This document shows, one piece after another, positions 45,892 to 55,935 of a stretch of DNA of 64,000 nt. The position numbers and the translations under genes were made by a program. The stretch's first letter is position 1, and the number at the start of each line of letters is the position of its first letter. The DNA comes from Lithobates sylvaticus (taxonomy: Eukaryota; Chordata; Amphibia; Anura; Ranidae), in assembly GCA_028564925.1 (NCBI GenBank), contig CM053029.1, forward strand, positions 288,341,057 through 288,405,056. The letters run 5' to 3'. A model generated the notes under the pieces. The model was not told the DNA's origin, made no database searches, and saw nothing but the letters and a program-made list of their open reading frames with translations.

Positions 45892-45969
45892 CAGTAACGC
45901 ACACAGAAGTAAATGGTGTTAAACTGGCAGTAACGCAATCAAATAGACAGCGTTCAACCGTTACTACAA

Positions 45970-46200
45970 TGGCGCTATCTGCACTGTCCCTACTCTAGAT
46001 ATACACTAATTTAAAGATTACTGACACGGTCTCACTACACTACACTGAAACTATCTGAGCTGTCCCTACTCCACACTAATGTATGTATGAATGACACAGT
46101 CTCACTACACTACAGTGAAACTATCTGAGCTGTCCCTACTGCACACTATGCAAAGCTGAATGATGGTCTTCCTCACTGCACTCACACTATCCCTAGACTG
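45970..46200 (+). repeat. 70-76-bp repeats near the hAT host's right end
   Basis: CTATCTGAGCTGTCCCTACT and close variants occur at about 45975, 46051 and 46121, together with CACTACACTACACTGAAA. A further hairpin GCCCTGATTGGCTGAAGC with its mirror lies at 46428-46470. These are followed by the terminal GAAC-rich stretch of the hAT host. Confidence 0.75.
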
Positions 46201-46616
46201 ACACTAAACTAATATTCTACACCGGCAAATGAGGCAAAATAGCACCGTATAGCACACTAACTAACTAATAGCTTTAAACAGAGCCCTGTTCTATCTCTCT
46301 CCATGTGGAAATCACACTGAAAATGGCTGCCATTGAAAGAATACTATTATACTGTGGGGCGGGAATGAGCCATGATTGGATAAAGTCATGATGACAGTGT
46401 CCAATAATGACTCTGACAGTGCTCTGTGCCCTGATTGGCTGAAGCTTTCACTGCTTCAGCCAATCAGGGCTTGCAATGCACTGTTCAGCACCACAATGCA
46501 TTGTGGTCGGTTCGGAGGGCCGAACAAACGGTCGAATTACCCGTTTGTTCAGATGTTCCCTGGACGACCGAACAACGAACGTTCTGCCCGAACTTTTGCC
46601 CATCCCTACCATTAGG

Positions 46617-47771
46617 TAACACTGCCTCCAGATGTTGGGAAATTTAATCTTAGGTAGAAGATTTAGCCATGGGAGGTAACAATAATAATGGAAGACTCCC
46701 TTGAATGCTTATGTAGGTGGACAGAGCTTACATACAGGAATTATTGAACTGAACAAAGATTGCAGTAGTAGCCCAAACTAATGCCACCACTCATCTACAT
46801 TTTAATGTGAGGGCATAAAGCAAATAGTTTGCTGAGTACCTGTGTGTGTTAAGCATACATTTAAATGAAATTCTTGTTCACTAGGAACTTGAAAGAGAAG
46901 TGTGGAAATCAAAAATAATCCCAGCTGCAGCTGTGCCCCTCTGCCTCTACACTGAAAACTGACTGCTGATAACTCAGTTCTCAGTCTTCAGTAAGAAGAG
47001 AGCCTGGTGACTGACATTAAAGTCTGGATCTCTTCAGACCCTGGACCGACTCTGTGACATCAGCAGACAGAGGACTTTAGCCTGCTGTTAGCTGAAAACC
47101 GATCACGGGAGTGCAGAGCAAAGTGCACTTCTGTGACCCAGAAGAGGAGAAGGACCAAAAGAGCTTTGGCCCTACCTCTCCTTTGAGTTTGTTAGCAGTT
47201 CAAGTACAGCTCAGTACATGTGTAAGTACAGTCCAGACTTTAAAAATAATTAAACTCTCTGTTTAGTGACCCTACATACTTCATACAACATCACATGCCT
47301 AAAAGCTGAACTCTAGGATTACCTTCAGTCTTGCACAGTTGTACCAGCCCTGCAACTGTATTGAAATAGGATACTCTGACAAGTTTGCAGTGTGCAGAGA
47401 AATCAGAGTGTGCATTGGATGTTGCAGCAAGTCAGATAGAATTTTCCACATCTCAGGCCTTATCTACTCCTTAACTCCCTAGCTTTACTGTGCCTGGAAA
47501 TACAGTCTAATCATGTAAGCTAAGCATTATATGTAAGCATTACCTAGAGAAGACTGATTTCAAATGCAGCCTGCCTAGGAACACCCATTCCTCTAGACTA
47601 ACATTTATCTATCAAGGCATTTTGATATTTAAATGATACTTCCCAAAAGCCAGCCCACTGCTTGGTTGGGGCTCTTGAGAGGAGTACTAAGGCAGGGTGC
47701 TGTGTTGTTTTCAGGAAGCCATGTACAGCATTTTGTCTACGTTGCACAGCATAAAGTAGCACAGAAACACA
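46617..47771. other. No recognised feature
   Basis: Unique-looking flank to the right of the hAT host. A purine-rich stretch near 47140 and CAG/CTG-type runs occur, but there is no open frame with family similarity, no terminal repeat and no RNA gene that I recognise. Confidence 0.5.
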
Positions 47772-47779
47772 CTGATGAC

Positions 47780-48754
47780 CAGTGATGTAAGTAACTCAGT
47801 TAAAATAAACAGTATTACTTAACGCAGTTACTTTAGAGGGTAACAAGTAATCTAACTCATTATTCTTCCCCTCATGGTAACGCCGTTCCCATTACTTGGG
47901 CGGCGTTACCGCAATTACATCTACCGCCCGGGAGGCCCACCGTGGCCACGCTGCCTGGCCGTTCGTTCGGCCGCGGGGAGTGGGGCTTTGGCCCGCTGAG
48001 CTGAGAAGAGGTTGAGACTCAGAGAGACTGTCTGGACCACCCCATCCTGCCCCGCCTATCCAGAGAGATAGAGAATGTAGGGAGGCGGGGCGGACACTGA
48101 AAAATGAAGTCAGCTGACCAGCTGACACCAATCGAGTGAAAGGGAGGGTCTCTCTCTCTCCCCATGAGGAAAGGCATCCCAGGAGGCATCCAAGTAAGTG
48201 ACTGTCAGTGTCTGATGATTCGAATTGCAGTGCAATCGATCCATCCCAAGTCCTCCACCACCTCTGCTTCTTACTGATCCCATCCCTACCCACCCAGCAT
48301 CACTTCTACAACAGAGGTGATGGGGGGGATAGGGTAGGGATGAGATCAGTGGTGGTGGGGGATGGGATCAGTAAGAGGCAAAGGTGGTGGTGGGAGAGGA
48401 TGGCACCACCACCGCTGCCACCCCCCAAGTACCACCGCTGCCTGCCACCCCCCCGAGTACACCACCGATGCCACCCCCCCAAGTATCAACGCTGCCACCC
48501 CCCCAAGTACTGTGCACCATCACCACTGCCACCCCCCAAGTACACCACCACCACTGCCACCCCCCCAAGTACCAACGCTGCCACCCCTCAAGTGCCATTG
48601 CTGCCACCCCCTCAAGAACCACAGCTGCCACTCCTGTCATAGTTACTTTGCTGAGTAACTACTAATTACTTTTCCAATGTAGTAACCAAGTTACTAACGC
48701 AATTACTTTTTGGGAGAAGTCATTTGTAACTTAACTAATTACTTAAAGTAAGTA

Positions 48755-48785
<31 letters not shown>

Positions 48786-48803
48786 GTAAGGTGACCAACA
48801 CTG
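47780..48803. mobile_element. Non-autonomous hAT with CAGTG ends
   Basis: Perfect 8-bp duplication CTGATGAC at 47772-47779 and 48804-48811. Left end CAGTGATGTAAGTAACTCAG, right end reading inward CAGTGTTGGTCACCTTACTT. Subterminal GTTACTT/AAGTAAC blocks recur at both ends. A GTAA microsatellite (48741-48790) and a CCACCCCCCAAGTACC-based minisatellite (48415-48630) lie inside. No transposase. The ends resemble the widespread CAGTGTTGG group of hATs. Confidence 0.9.
48415..48630 (+). repeat. C-rich minisatellite in the hAT
   Basis: GCCACCCCCCAAGTACC-type units of about 24-30 bp repeat eight to nine times with small changes. Proline/threonine/histidine-rich frames on it are artefacts. Confidence 0.9.
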
Positions 48804-48811
48804 CTGATGAC

Positions 48812-49570
48812 ATCACTGAGTCTAAAATAATGTATGTAATAAAAAAAGGTTTTATATGAACATGTCATTAGCATGTTAATGGGTGTAGGGGAACCTAGAA
48901 ATTTAAAATATAAGCAGAAGAAACAATTTAAGGGCTATCACATCTTGATTTGAGCCCAGTCAGTGTTATTTTACACCTTGTCACTAAGAATTAGTTAAAG
49001 AGCATTTTTTCCAAAAATGCTAACTAAAATTTACCTGACAAGGACTAAAATAATGCACCTAATAACAAAATGAAAAATGGACAAATTGATCTAATTTTAT
49101 TAGCTCGGGTACGTAGAATATTATTAGTATATAATTAAAACTATAGAAAACTATGCCTGATAGTTACTGAACTTCAGAATCTCTTTACACTGAACTTGAT
49201 GAATTACTTCTTAAATTAAATCAGATTTATTCATAATTTAATAAACCTGGTGACTCCAATTAAAGGATTAGGGCAACATGTCTTCAAACATATAACAGTA
49301 AAACTGTCATATATCCAGCATATACAGTATACTGTAAGTAACCACGTCCCTGGGTTTCCTCTAAACTTTAGAGCATTGCGTTAACCAATCAAATTTATTA
49401 CCTGAAATATTAGTGTCTTAAAATGGGACTCAAGGCAAATGGCTAAATACACACGTGTAACTGAGGATGAGCAAACCAAACAAAGTAAATATCCACACCC
49501 TTATCCAGGCAGCCTGGGTGGCCATAAAAGGAAGGAGGGGGCCACAAGTATGCACACCCCACTCTCCCTA
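48812..49570. other. No recognised feature
   Basis: AT-rich unique-looking sequence after the hAT. No terminal repeats, no motif-bearing frame. Confidence 0.5.
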
Positions 49571-49645
49571 AACACACTAGACTACATGTATTGGCTGAAC
49601 TAGATGGACTTGTTTCCTTTTTAAGCCAGACTAACTATATAACAT
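49571..49645 (+). mobile_element. Short LINE 3' tail (CR1/L2-type)
   Basis: GGCTGAACTAGATGGACTTG followed by TTTCCTTTTTAAGCC and ACTAACTATATAAC resembles the terminal sequence of CR1/L2-like LINEs, which end in a short microsatellite-like repeat of the ACTATGTAAC kind rather than poly(A). Only about 75 bp remain. Confidence 0.5.
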
Positions 49646-49824
49646 GTCTTGCAAAGAAAAAAGAACCAAAAGAATGACAAAAAAATCTATACCAGATATG
49701 TGACGGGAGTCACTTTGGGCAGGGGGTGGGGCTCATTGAACCCAGCTTACCTTAAAGAGGTCGAGAAACTCCTTTTTCTGCTCCTGAAGCCCCCCTTATG
49801 TGTAAGTCACCCTGCGTCTCTTAG

Positions 49825-50051
49825 GGGCACAGAGTGACTGAGAAAATGATAGACAACTACTTGATGGATGCTGTGAGCATGGTTCAGATTAATTCTCTGA
49901 ATAAGGACAATAAAGCTTCCCTTCTGGAGTGGATGGAAAGAGGTAATATTAATTTTGTACAGATTAATGGTCAGAGGGAATACGATGGCCCTATAAACAA
50001 AGAAAGAATTTTCTCCTGCGCTCGTGAAGGCGTTGTTGATATAAAATGGTA
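49825..50051 (+). pseudogene. DND1/A1CF/RBM46-type RNA-binding protein fragment
   Basis: One frame reads ...ASLLEWMERGNINFVQINGQ then REYDGP. This resembles the N-terminal signature of the DND1/A1CF/RBM46 family, usually a tryptophan/leucine helix followed by VQxNGQRKYGGPPPGW. The glycine-proline part is cut short and is followed directly by INKERIFSCAREGVVDIKW. That in turn is reminiscent of the second RRM of the same family (KKxEEI...EGVVDV). A stop follows at 50050. The segment begins after CGTCTCTTAG, which could be a splice acceptor or chance. A decayed retrocopy or duplicated gene piece with an internal deletion is the best reading; DND1 seems nearest. Recognition is by memory of motifs, not alignment. 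Confidence 0.4.
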
Positions 50052-50136
50052 GTACTTTCAAAGGAAGCGATACATGAAAAGATGATCATGTGAGTCCCGC
50101 TGCCTAAACTGACCAGGGGTGGTCCGAAGTAAGCTA

Positions 50137-50493
50137 AGTGTAAGAAAGAGATGGAAGGTGCGTGATCTGATACATTAATCAAAATATTACAGTTTATTCA
50201 TGAAAAGGGGGGGGGGGGTGAATCCATACAAAAAGTATCTATGTGTTAATAAAACCAGGTTACAAGTATACACATTAAATTAAGAAAATAGACATGCCCA
50301 TGCAAGAGCAAGTGCTAAAATTTGCATGGGCATGTCTATTTTCTTAATTTAATGTGTATACTTGTAACCTGGTTTTATGGACACGTAGATACTTTTTGTA
50401 TGGATTCACCCCCCCCTACTTTTTTCATGAGTAAACTGTAACATTTTGATCAATGTATCAGATCATGCACCTTCCATCTCTTTCTTACACTTG
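50137..50493. repeat. Long hairpin, ~170-bp arms
   Basis: AAGTGTAAGAAAGAGATGGA (50137) is mirrored at 50474-50493. The arms run inward through GCATGATCTGATACATT-like, poly-G/poly-C, GTATAC and AATAGACATGCCCATGCAA blocks to a loop of about 16 bases near 50312. The arms differ at only a few positions. No clear target duplication, and no similarity to the other elements in the window. Confidence 0.88.
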
Positions 50494-51392
50494 GAATACG
50501 GTGGCCCTCCTGCAGACTGGGTTGGTGAGGCGTATTCACCTGGGACCAAAATAATAAATATCAACAACATCCCTTAAAAAATCTTTAACGATAAATGAAT
50601 TCCACCTTTTTAGACTACTGGAATATTGTATGAGTTTGTCTCATAGACTGTTGTAGACTTTTTGGCTGGATAGTTTGAGGTGGGGTTTGTTATGTGTTTA
50701 TTGTTAAGTGTCTTTCCCCCATTGTTAATTGGACCACCTATTGTTTCTGTCTATCTGAGCATCTTTTGTAGATTAGATTAATCTTGTGGCTACTTGAAAT
50801 TGTTATGGAACTATTGTAAGATGTTATGTTTTATGCATATAATAATGTGTATTGTACAGTACTTTGTACTTTGGGTGAAGGTGCAGAATAGTCTGGTCAC
50901 CTAGGATGATTTAAGTGACTAGTTAATAAGCTCATGCTAATTATATCACTGTCAGCTATTAGTTGCTGGAAGGGGGATTTTTCCAATGGACCTTCTTGCT
51001 GATAAGGCTGTCTATGTGCCCAGTTACTGATTGAATTATTTGTTGAAAAGTTTGAATGTACCTATGTCTCATGTTACTGGATGTACAGTTTACCCCGCCC
51101 TGTGTCATTATGCAAAGAAAGGGCTATTGTTCTAGAGTGTATGCAGTATATTTTTGTGCCTGTGTTTCAATAAACAGTTGATGGTTTACTCCACCCTATT
51201 CTGTGTCCCCACAAGTGATTGGGTGAGCTACGGGATCTTGGTATTGTTATGTTATCGGGCAAGGGAAGCTTATACAACGGACATACTCCTCTTGAGTACT
51301 GGTCTCCATCACACCAGACACTTATCTTAGATAGGAGACCAGTATAAATTTTAAGGGGGACTCAAGAAACCTCCAAAAAATAGTGTGGGTTT
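50494..51392. other. No confident feature
   Basis: AT-rich sequence with an AATAAA near 51168 (CAATAAACAGTTG). Nothing allows a firm call; a possible old LTR is discussed under rejected observations. Confidence 0.4.
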
Positions 51393-51990
51393 CAAATACA
51401 GGCAGGGAGCTGCAGTATTTTGATTTAGTGTCCTTTGCACAGTAGGCACCTAAAACTTACCTGAATACAATTGCTGGTGTTCTCATACAAATACAGGCAG
51501 GGAGCTGCAGTATTTTGATTTAGTGTCCTTTGCACAATGTGCACCTAAAGCTTACCTGAATACAATTACTAGTGTTCTCATACAAATACAGGCAGGAAGC
51601 TGCAGTATTTTGTTTTAGTGCCCTTTGCACAGTGTGCACCTAAGGCTTACCTGAATCTAATTCCTGGTGTTCTCATACAAATACAGGCATGGAGCTGCAG
51701 TATTTTGATTTAGTGTCCTTTGCACAGTGTGCACCTAAAGCTTACCTGAATACAATTGCTGATGTTCTCATACAAATACAGGCAGGGAGCTGCAGTATTT
51801 TGATTTAGTGTCCTTTGCACAGTGTGCACCTAAAGCTTACCTGCATACAATTGCTGGTGTTCTCATACAAATACAGGCAGGGACCTGCAGTATTTTGATT
51901 TAGTGTCCTTTGCACACTGTGCACCTAAAGCTTACCTGAATACAATTGCTGGTGTTCTCATACAAATACAGGCAGGGAACTGCAGTATTT
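51393..51990 (+). repeat. 95-bp tandem array, 6.3 units
   Basis: CAAATACAGGCAGGGAGCTG starts at 51393, 51488, 51583, 51678, 51773, 51868 and 51963: a constant 95-bp step with no length change. The units differ by single bases. The last, partial unit passes directly into CR1-type LINE sequence, so the array may be that LINE's 5' region with promoter-like monomers. Confidence 0.95.
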
Positions 51991-52529
51991 TGATCCATTG
52001 AGTGACATTGGTGAAAACAGTCAGGGACAGGCACTGCTGGAGCTGAGGGATTCTCCTAGCTGGCGGGGGAAGAACAGGAAAGACAGATTCTGGTGGTAGG
52101 GGACTCAATTCTTAGAAGGACAGAGAGGCCAATCTGTGACGCACCAACTAGAAATAAAACATTTCTGGATCTACTGATTACTAGGGATGAGCTTCGAGTT
52201 TGAGTGAAACTCATGTTTCGACTCGAACATTGCCTGTTCGCCTGTTCACCGAACAACAAACAATTTAGGATGTTCGCAGGAAATTCCAAAAGCCGCAAAC
52301 ACCCTGTAAAAGTCTATAGGAGAAAACGAAAGTGCTAAATTTAAAGGCTTATATGCAAGTTATTGTCATAAAAAGTGTTTGGGGACCTGGGACCTGCCCC
52401 AGGGGACATGTATCAATGCAAAAAAAAAAAAAATGTTTAAAAACGAATGTTTTTTCGGGAGCAGTGATTTTAATAATGCTTAAAGTGAAACAATAAAAGT
52501 GTAATATTCCTTTAAATTTCGTACCTAGG

Positions 52530-55500
52530 CTGGCAACACGCTGGCTACAGGACGAGAGGGTAGAAGAAAATATGCAAGGGAAAATTGCCCAATATTGGGA
52601 TTATAATGACAATGTAACCAATGCACAGGTGACCTGGGATGCCTTTAAGGCAACTATAAGGGGGGATTACATTTCTGCAATTAAAGCTGCCAGGGTGGAC
52701 TACGCCTCTGAGACTAAAGACCTGGAGTCTTCTGTGAGCACAGCAGAGGAGGTATTTGCATCAGATCCTTCTCCTGAGGCGTACTCCTCCCTGGCACAAG
52801 CTCAAAGGGCACTCTCTCTACACCTCTCAGGTTCGACTGCCTCTTCGGAGAGGTTACTCAGGGCCAGAATATTTGAGTCTGGGGACAAGAACGGGAGGCT
52901 TTTAGCCAGTCTGGTGGCCGACCCCAAATTTCAAACAGTTATACCCACAATACATACTGAGGCAGGGGGAGTCACTTCAAACCCGTCTGACATCCTTAAT
53001 GAATTCAATATATTCTATTCCTCATTGTACAGGTCCACCACCTCGCAGATATCCCCTGAATATCTCTCGTTTCTCCGCGGGCTGGCTCTGACGGCTCTGA
53101 CGGAAGAGGACGTGGCCGCGCTAGAGGCCGAAGTCTCGGTGACCGAAATTGAAACAGCAATTCGCTCACTTCCCCCTAACAAGACGCCGGGCCCTGACGG
53201 GCTCCCAGGAGACTGGTACAAAATGTATATAGCTGACTTGGCCCCGCGTCTCCAAAAGCTGTATGCCCTTAGTTTAGAAACAGGAAGCCTGCCTGACTCA
53301 ATGTCACAAGCCCATATAGTACTCATACCAAAGCCAGGGAAGGATGCCTCATATTGTTCAGCATATCGTCCCATATCCCTTCTTAACTATGATTTGAAGA
53401 TCCTAACAAAAGTGCTAGCCACCAGACTGATGAGGATTCTCCCGTTCTTAGTAAACATGGATCAAACTGGCTTCATGCCAGGGAAGTCAACTGATATCAA
53501 TATCCGTAGAGTGTTCACCCACTTACAAATCCCTCCTACAGAACAGAACACCAGGGTCTTAGTTGCCTTGGACCTTGAAAAGGCATTTGATTCTGTTGCC
53601 TGGCCCTACATGGAGGAGGTACTCAAGATTTATGGTTTTGGCCCCGTTTTTAGGAAGTGGATTCAGCTCTTGTATCAGAAACCGACAGCACAGATTAAAC
53701 TTGGCGGGGTGTTATCCTCTTCATTCCCGGTGGAGCGTGGTACCCGACAGGGGTGTCCTCTATCCCCCGCTCTCTTCTCCCTGATGGTTGAGCCCCTGGC
53801 GGTTGCGCTGCGGTCCTTGGATGCTGTTGGGGGGGTGCGGGTCGGATCCCTGGAGGAAAAAATAGCACTTTATGCCGACGATATTATCCTTTTCCTCCGG
53901 GATCCGGGGCCCTCCCTCCGGGCAGCGTTGGAGCTCCTCTCACGCTTCGCTGACATGTCGGGACTAAGGGTCAATTGGGACAAGTCCCAGATAATGCCGG
54001 TGGACCCAGGTGCTAAACAGTTGGCAGATTCATCACTTCCATTGCAATGGGTGGAGAATATAAAATATCTTGGCATTATTATTTCCCCCAGAGTACAGGA
54101 CTTTTGTGGACTTAACCTTCTTCCTATTCTACAAACTACTCAAAATAGGCTGAAGGTTTGGGCTAACCTCCCCCTCACGCTGATTGGACGGATCAATTTA
54201 ATTAAAATGAAATTACTCCCCCCTCTTCTATATGTAGTGCGCCATTCTCCAATGTGGATACCCAAAGTTTTTTTTAAGCGACTAAATTCTCACATATCCA
54301 GTTTTTTGTGGGGTTCCGCCCCTCCCCGTTTCCGATTGTCTATACTCCAAAGACCTTGGACACAGGGGGGCCTAGCCTGTCCTGATTTCTTCCTTTATTT
54401 TCTTGCGGCGATGCTCACCCATGCCCACAACTGGCTTGCGTCGGATGCCTCTAATGCAGCGGTTGCCTTGGAGGCTGCAGTTGTGGGATCGTTTGAGGCA
54501 TTGCGGAACGTTTTATTTCGGGGCCTTAGGGCTCCACATCCTCTCACTACCTCAATGAAAACGGTGCTGAGAGCATGGTCCAGGGCAGCTGGCCCCCAGG
54601 TGGCCGACCCTCAGGTGCGCTCCCCAAATACTCCACTATGGATTAACCCTTCTCTACCTGAATTCTACTCCATACCGGATCCGGTCATATGGGCGTCGCG
54701 GGGTATTAGATATCTACATCATATCTGTGAGAATGGTGCACTACTGACATTCGACCAGCTCAAGGGCAGATTTAACTTACCCAATGTGTACTTCTTCTGG
54801 TTCCTGCAGCTCCGCCACGCTTATAGGGCACAGTTCGGAAGCGCTCCCATAACCCTTTACCAGTCAAATACAGAATTGCTCCTACGTCAGGAAACATTGA
54901 CCAAACCATTATCCACAATCTACAAGGCCTTGCAGCCTACTGTTCATCACGGTTTGGAGAGGCTTCGTGACTTCTGGGTGGCGGAGCTGCCGGAGCTGGA
55001 TGGGGAGGACTGGGAGGATGTCTGGGACTCCCCCTTTAAACACTTGGTCTCCTCTAGAGATCGGTTGATCCAGTTTAAAATACTACACAGATTCTATTAC
55101 ACTCCATACAGGCTTCATAAAATTTACCCAGACTGCACGTCGCAGTGTTGGCGCTGTCGTGCTGACTCTGCGGGGTTCATCCACATGATCTGGTCGTGCC
55201 CCGAAATCCAGCATTACTGGTCATTGGTTACAACCTTCATCTCTACACTGACAACAATTCCTATACCCCAAAATATGGAGATTTGCCTGCTTGGCTTAGT
55301 GGATGCTCTTGCCCCTTCAAGGGCAGTTCGCACATTACTGGGATTGCTTCTCTTTTATGCCAGGAAACTCATTGTTCTCAGGTGGAGGGCTCCCGTGTCT
55401 GCCCTTACTCTGAATGCATGGAAATCATTGGTTAACTTTGCAGTACCCTTGTATAAAGAAACATATTCCAGCAGAGGATGCCCCCTAAAGTTTCAAAAAG

Positions 55501-55571
55501 TTTGGAATATATGGCTAGAGTCTGAAATTACAATTGTAGAACAAGAGGACCCTGTAAGACTACCGGTCTGA
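52530..55571 (+). CDS. L1 ORF2 fragment, RT and C-terminal region open
   Basis: Open without a stop for about 1013 codons from the truncation point; the first in-frame ATG is at 52572. The endonuclease domain is absent. RT motifs are complete: KTPGPDGLPGDWY, YRPISLLNYDLK, DQTGFMPGKS, LDLEKAFDSVAW, RQGCPLSPALF, the catalytic LYADDIILF (about 53868-53894) and IKYLGIIISP. The C-terminal zinc knuckle reads CWRCRADSAGFIHMIWSCP (55147-55203). Without endonuclease it could not start normal target-primed insertion, and it has no 5' UTR promoter of its own. Intact catalytic residues and lack of stops suggest recent origin. Confidence 0.95.
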   Translation: MATRWLQDERVEENMQGKIAQYWDYNDNVTNAQVTWDAFKATIRGDYISAIKAARVDYASETKDLESSVSTAEEVFASDPSPEAYSSLAQAQRALSLHLSGSTASSERLLRARIFESGDKNGRLLASLVADPKFQTVIPTIHTEAGGVTSNPSDILNEFNIFYSSLYRSTTSQISPEYLSFLRGLALTALTEEDVAALEAEVSVTEIETAIRSLPPNKTPGPDGLPGDWYKMYIADLAPRLQKLYALSLETGSLPDSMSQAHIVLIPKPGKDASYCSAYRPISLLNYDLKILTKVLATRLMRILPFLVNMDQTGFMPGKSTDINIRRVFTHLQIPPTEQNTRVLVALDLEKAFDSVAWPYMEEVLKIYGFGPVFRKWIQLLYQKPTAQIKLGGVLSSSFPVERGTRQGCPLSPALFSLMVEPLAVALRSLDAVGGVRVGSLEEKIALYADDIILFLRDPGPSLRAALELLSRFADMSGLRVNWDKSQIMPVDPGAKQLADSSLPLQWVENIKYLGIIISPRVQDFCGLNLLPILQTTQNRLKVWANLPLTLIGRINLIKMKLLPPLLYVVRHSPMWIPKVFFKRLNSHISSFLWGSAPPRFRLSILQRPWTQGGLACPDFFLYFLAAMLTHAHNWLASDASNAAVALEAAVVGSFEALRNVLFRGLRAPHPLTTSMKTVLRAWSRAAGPQVADPQVRSPNTPLWINPSLPEFYSIPDPVIWASRGIRYLHHICENGALLTFDQLKGRFNLPNVYFFWFLQLRHAYRAQFGSAPITLYQSNTELLLRQETLTKPLSTIYKALQPTVHHGLERLRDFWVAELPELDGEDWEDVWDSPFKHLVSSRDRLIQFKILHRFYYTPYRLHKIYPDCTSQCWRCRADSAGFIHMIWSCPEIQHYWSLVTTFISTLTTIPIPQNMEICLLGLVDALAPSRAVRTLLGLLLFYARKLIVLRWRAPVSALTLNAWKSLVNFAVPLYKETYSSRGCPLKFQKVWNIWLESEITIVEQEDPVRLPV

Positions 55572-55935
55572 TTTGATTTGCATGTGAAGGGATGGTTCCT
55601 CTGACTGTCCCCCCCCCAGGGGTACATTCCGACTGACCACGTACCTAGAGTTACCCACTCATAGACTTATTCTTGAAGGATGCCTGTCGGTTATCACATA
55701 TTCATGTAAATTGCTGAGCATTACATTTCTCCTGTTAAAGATAGCAGCAAGCTAAGGGGTTGTTCTGTTATTTGTTCACAAGTTAGGCTAGAAGTTTAGG
55801 TAGGATATGCCTTGCCTAATGTTTTATTTGATTTTTTTCAGTTTTTTCCTCGAGCCGGGGTATGCCCAGAGATTCTGTTATGTAAATTTTCTTTCTCTAC
55901 AAAATAAATAAAAAGAATTTAAAAAAAAAAAAAAA
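52530..55935 (+). mobile_element. 5'-truncated L1/Tx1-type LINE (copy 3)
   Basis: Exact 16-bp target duplication AAATTTCGTACCTAGG at 52514-52529 and 55936-55951. It starts inside ORF2 and ends in a long A tract (about 55918-55935) after AAATAAATAAAAAG. The reading frame is open, so the insertion is young compared with its host foldback. The subfamily differs clearly from copies 1 and 2. Confidence 0.95.

Larger units (their letters stand above)
40095..45960 (+). repeat. 36-bp minisatellite, interrupted by transposons
   Basis: The unit GAACTATATGGCGTTAAACT plus GGCAGTAACGCACACA (36 bp) repeats about 12 times at 40135-40576, about 15 times at 44739-45306, and resumes at 45892-45945. A variant with GAAGTAAATGG replaces GAACTATATGG in some units. 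The interruptions are a hAT (40577-43105), a Tc1 (43116-44736) and an unrecognised 585-bp segment (45307-45891). Because 36 is divisible by three, long spurious open frames appear on both strands. Confidence 0.93.
14853..46608. mobile_element. Old hAT element enlarged by nested insertions
   Basis: The left end TAGGGATGGGC (14853) and right end GCCCATCCCTA (46608) are inverted and both lead into GAAC-rich subterminal sequence. The flanks CCTGTAGG (14845-14852) and CCATTAGG (46609-46616) agree at 6 of 8 positions, compatible with an aged hAT target duplication. Inside lies a decayed minus-strand hAT transposase (25744-39990), split by foldback 2. Subtracting the insertions listed separately leaves an estimated 8-9 kb of native element. 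The continuity of sequence across each insertion (the transposase across foldback 2, the minisatellite across the hAT and Tc1) supports one host element. The pairing of the two ends remains an inference. Confidence 0.65.

Noticed and set aside
48208-48658. Pro/Thr/His-rich frames up to 144 aa
   Set aside because: Produced by the C-rich minisatellite inside a non-autonomous hAT.
50494-51330. Possible old solo LTR (AATAAA near 51168, long AT-rich body)
   Set aside because: No definite TG/CA ends, duplication or internal region could be found, so only the motif remains.
51393-51990. Regular 95-bp array as a CRISPR-like locus
   Set aside because: Whole units are repeated without distinct spacers, and the context is a vertebrate LINE.
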